A DNA stretch of 64,000 nucleotides from Osedax fenrisi. Lineage: Eukaryota; Annelida; Polychaeta; Sabellida; Siboglinidae. Each line of letters starts with the position of its first letter. The first letter of the stretch is position 1. The notes below the pieces were generated by a model that had not been told where the DNA came from, did no database searches, and worked only from the letters and a program-made list of their open reading frames with translations. The stretch lies in the NCBI GenBank assembly GCA_964019155.1, contig OZ025244.1:8484919-8548918 (forward strand), given 5' to 3'. This document shows, piece by piece, positions 62,880 through 64,000 of this stretch. The position numbers and the translations under genes are program-made.

Positions 62880-64000
62880 AAAATGAATAAATACAAAATG
62901 AATAAATATAAATAAATATTTTACAATTCTATATTGTTCATTCGTGTTCTGTCTCATAAAAAAGCAATACAATAAAATTAAATATATCTCTCAATACCAA
63001 GAAATCATCATGTATATAACAATAAAATAATAATAAAATATAATCAAAATATATAATAAAATATTAAAAAATGTAAAAAGATACTAAAATAATAAATAAG
63101 TTAAACTATAAAAATCAAAGAAAACTAAAGACCAAAGGCTAGAGATAAAAATATGTACAATACGAACAATTTAAAAGAGCTAAAAAGAAGAAAAGATGAT
63201 CATGTAAATAAGATAACAAACAATACAGATAAGGTGTAAGTGATTACATATAACTATTTAAAAGCATGTTTTTAATATGTATTGTAAAAGTATTCAAATT
63301 CGTCAAAGATGATGTGGTTGTATTTAAAGAATTCCATAAATATGCGCCTTTGTAACGAATACTAAATTTATCATGATCAAATCTTATTTTTGGTATTAAG
63401 AATGTTCTATTTAACCTAAAAGTATATAAAGAGCAATTATAGGTAAATAACTTACAAATTGAACTATGCAAATAATGATTGTTATATATTCTAAACATAT
63501 ATTTATAAATGGATATATTTATTATATCTTTAAATTTAAGAATGTTATGTCTTAAAAAAATGTAATCAATATTGGTTTTGTTATCAAGTTTATATATTGC
63601 TCTCATACATTTATTTTGTAAAATTTGAATACATTTTATATTGCTATGGTAAGTACTTCCCCATATAATAGAATAATAATTAATATGACTATGAAAAAAA
63701 GAAAAATATAGCATAACTAAAGTATTAATATTAAATTTATATTTATATCTATGTAGTAAACTAAGTCCATAGTAAAGTTTATTTTTAATATTATTTATTT
63801 GCATTTTCCAATTTCGATTTTCGTCAATTAAAATGCCTAAGAATTTAAAATTAGTTGATTGTTTTATGGCAATATTATTTATTTTGATGTTCAATTTATG
63901 TTTAACTCTTGTGCGATGGAATAAAATTAATTTTGTTTTATCAATATTAAGAACTAGCTTATTACCACAAAGCCAGTCACATATTAAAACTAAAGTAGAA
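62880..64000 (-). mobile_element. LINE 3' half with repeated 3' tail, runs off the window
   Basis: Downstream of the RT frame (63244) about 340 bp of 3' region ends in direct repeats of TTCATTTTGTATTTA (62880-62910), a plausible LINE tail. The 5' part lies beyond the window. Confidence 0.6.
63244..63999 (-). CDS. LINE reverse transcriptase C-terminal part (partial, open to edge)
   Basis: An open frame enters from the right edge: STLVLICDWLCGNKLVLNID, KTKLILFHR, then NFKFLGILIDENRNWKMQIN (FLGI block), LYYGLSLLHRYKYKFNINTL, LYFSFFHSHINYYSIIWGST, IQILQNKCMRAIYKLDNKTN, YKYMFRIYNNHYLHSS and YKGAYLWNSLNTTT, ending at 63244. These are the thumb and C-terminal motifs of L2/CR1/jockey-type LINE RTs. 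The ATG-less start at 63894 is only an internal TTG; coding continues to the edge. No stop over 250 codons, so this copy is young or recently active. The catalytic YADD would lie just outside the window. Confidence 0.75.
   Translation of the reverse strand, partial: STLVLICDWLCGNKLVLNIDKTKLILFHRTRVKHKLNIKINNIAIKQSTNFKFLGILIDENRNWKMQINNIKNKLYYGLSLLHRYKYKFNINTLVMLYFSFFHSHINYYSIIWGSTYHSNIKCIQILQNKCMRAIYKLDNKTNIDYIFLRHNILKFKDIINISIYKYMFRIYNNHYLHSSICKLFTYNCSLYTFRLNRTFLIPKIRFDHDKFSIRYKGAYLWNSLNTTTSSLTNLNTFTIHIKNMLLNSYM

Overview
The window reads as AT-rich intergenic or heterochromatin-like DNA of an invertebrate animal. It carries several animal mobile-element families: PIF/Harbinger, pogo/CENP-B-like, hAT ends with 8-bp target duplications, an arthropod- and cnidarian-type transposase with CDAPA and DYMH motifs, and APE-type non-LTR retrotransposons. 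It also has GT-AG introns and long (TA)n tracts. The mix of families resembles very AT-rich arthropods; that is an impression, not a proof. There is no operon-like organisation and no convincing intact host gene. The best host candidate is a short basic C-terminal exon at the extreme left, faintly reminiscent of Mediator MED19.

Left part (1-11 kb): the basic exon, a hAT-type non-autonomous element (1090-1757), and the first copy of a roughly 3-kb segmental duplication. The duplication carries a Gln/His-rich exon and a decayed multi-exon zinc-finger gene. It is followed by two tandem decayed pieces of the CDAPA/DYMH transposase, a Harbinger piece, a pogo-like N-terminus and a decayed gene resembling arthropod DUF4806 proteins with phase-1 introns.

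Middle (11-23 kb): minisatellites, the best transposase copy (12825-14885), small non-LTR fragments, two linked uncharacterised mobile-element-like ORFs (17.9-18.7 kb), a second hAT-type element (19540-20866) and a third decayed transposase.

23.2-31.1 kb: two head-to-tail RNase H-bearing non-LTR retrotransposons on the minus strand, clearly GC-richer than everything around them. Copy A has two PHD-like fingers, endonuclease, RT and RNase H, and starts with a canonical 2A (NPGP) peptide, but it is broken by frameshifts and stops. Copy B is 5'-truncated but open over 1095 codons. Both end in, and both begin next to, the same CAACAACCG-type microsatellite.

31-46 kb: an intron-containing copy of the transposase, a tRNA-like sequence, a multi-exon gene fragment, further copies of the linked uncharacterised ORFs, and an L2/CR1-like element. 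That element has an internal inversion and a small insertion whose removal restores its reading frame.

46-64 kb: three fragments of a Ulp1-like cysteine-protease exon, three copies of a repeat with conserved hairpins, many (TA)n tracts, and a three-layer nested insertion (plus-strand LINE, then a hAT-like element, then a minus-strand LINE). The second copy of the segmental duplication follows, now carrying a TA-flanked miniature transposon that is absent from copy one. The window ends inside a LINE reverse transcriptase.

Most genes here are dead or fragmentary mobile-element genes, so they do not form a pathway. The useful information lies in how the elements are nested, duplicated and tailed.
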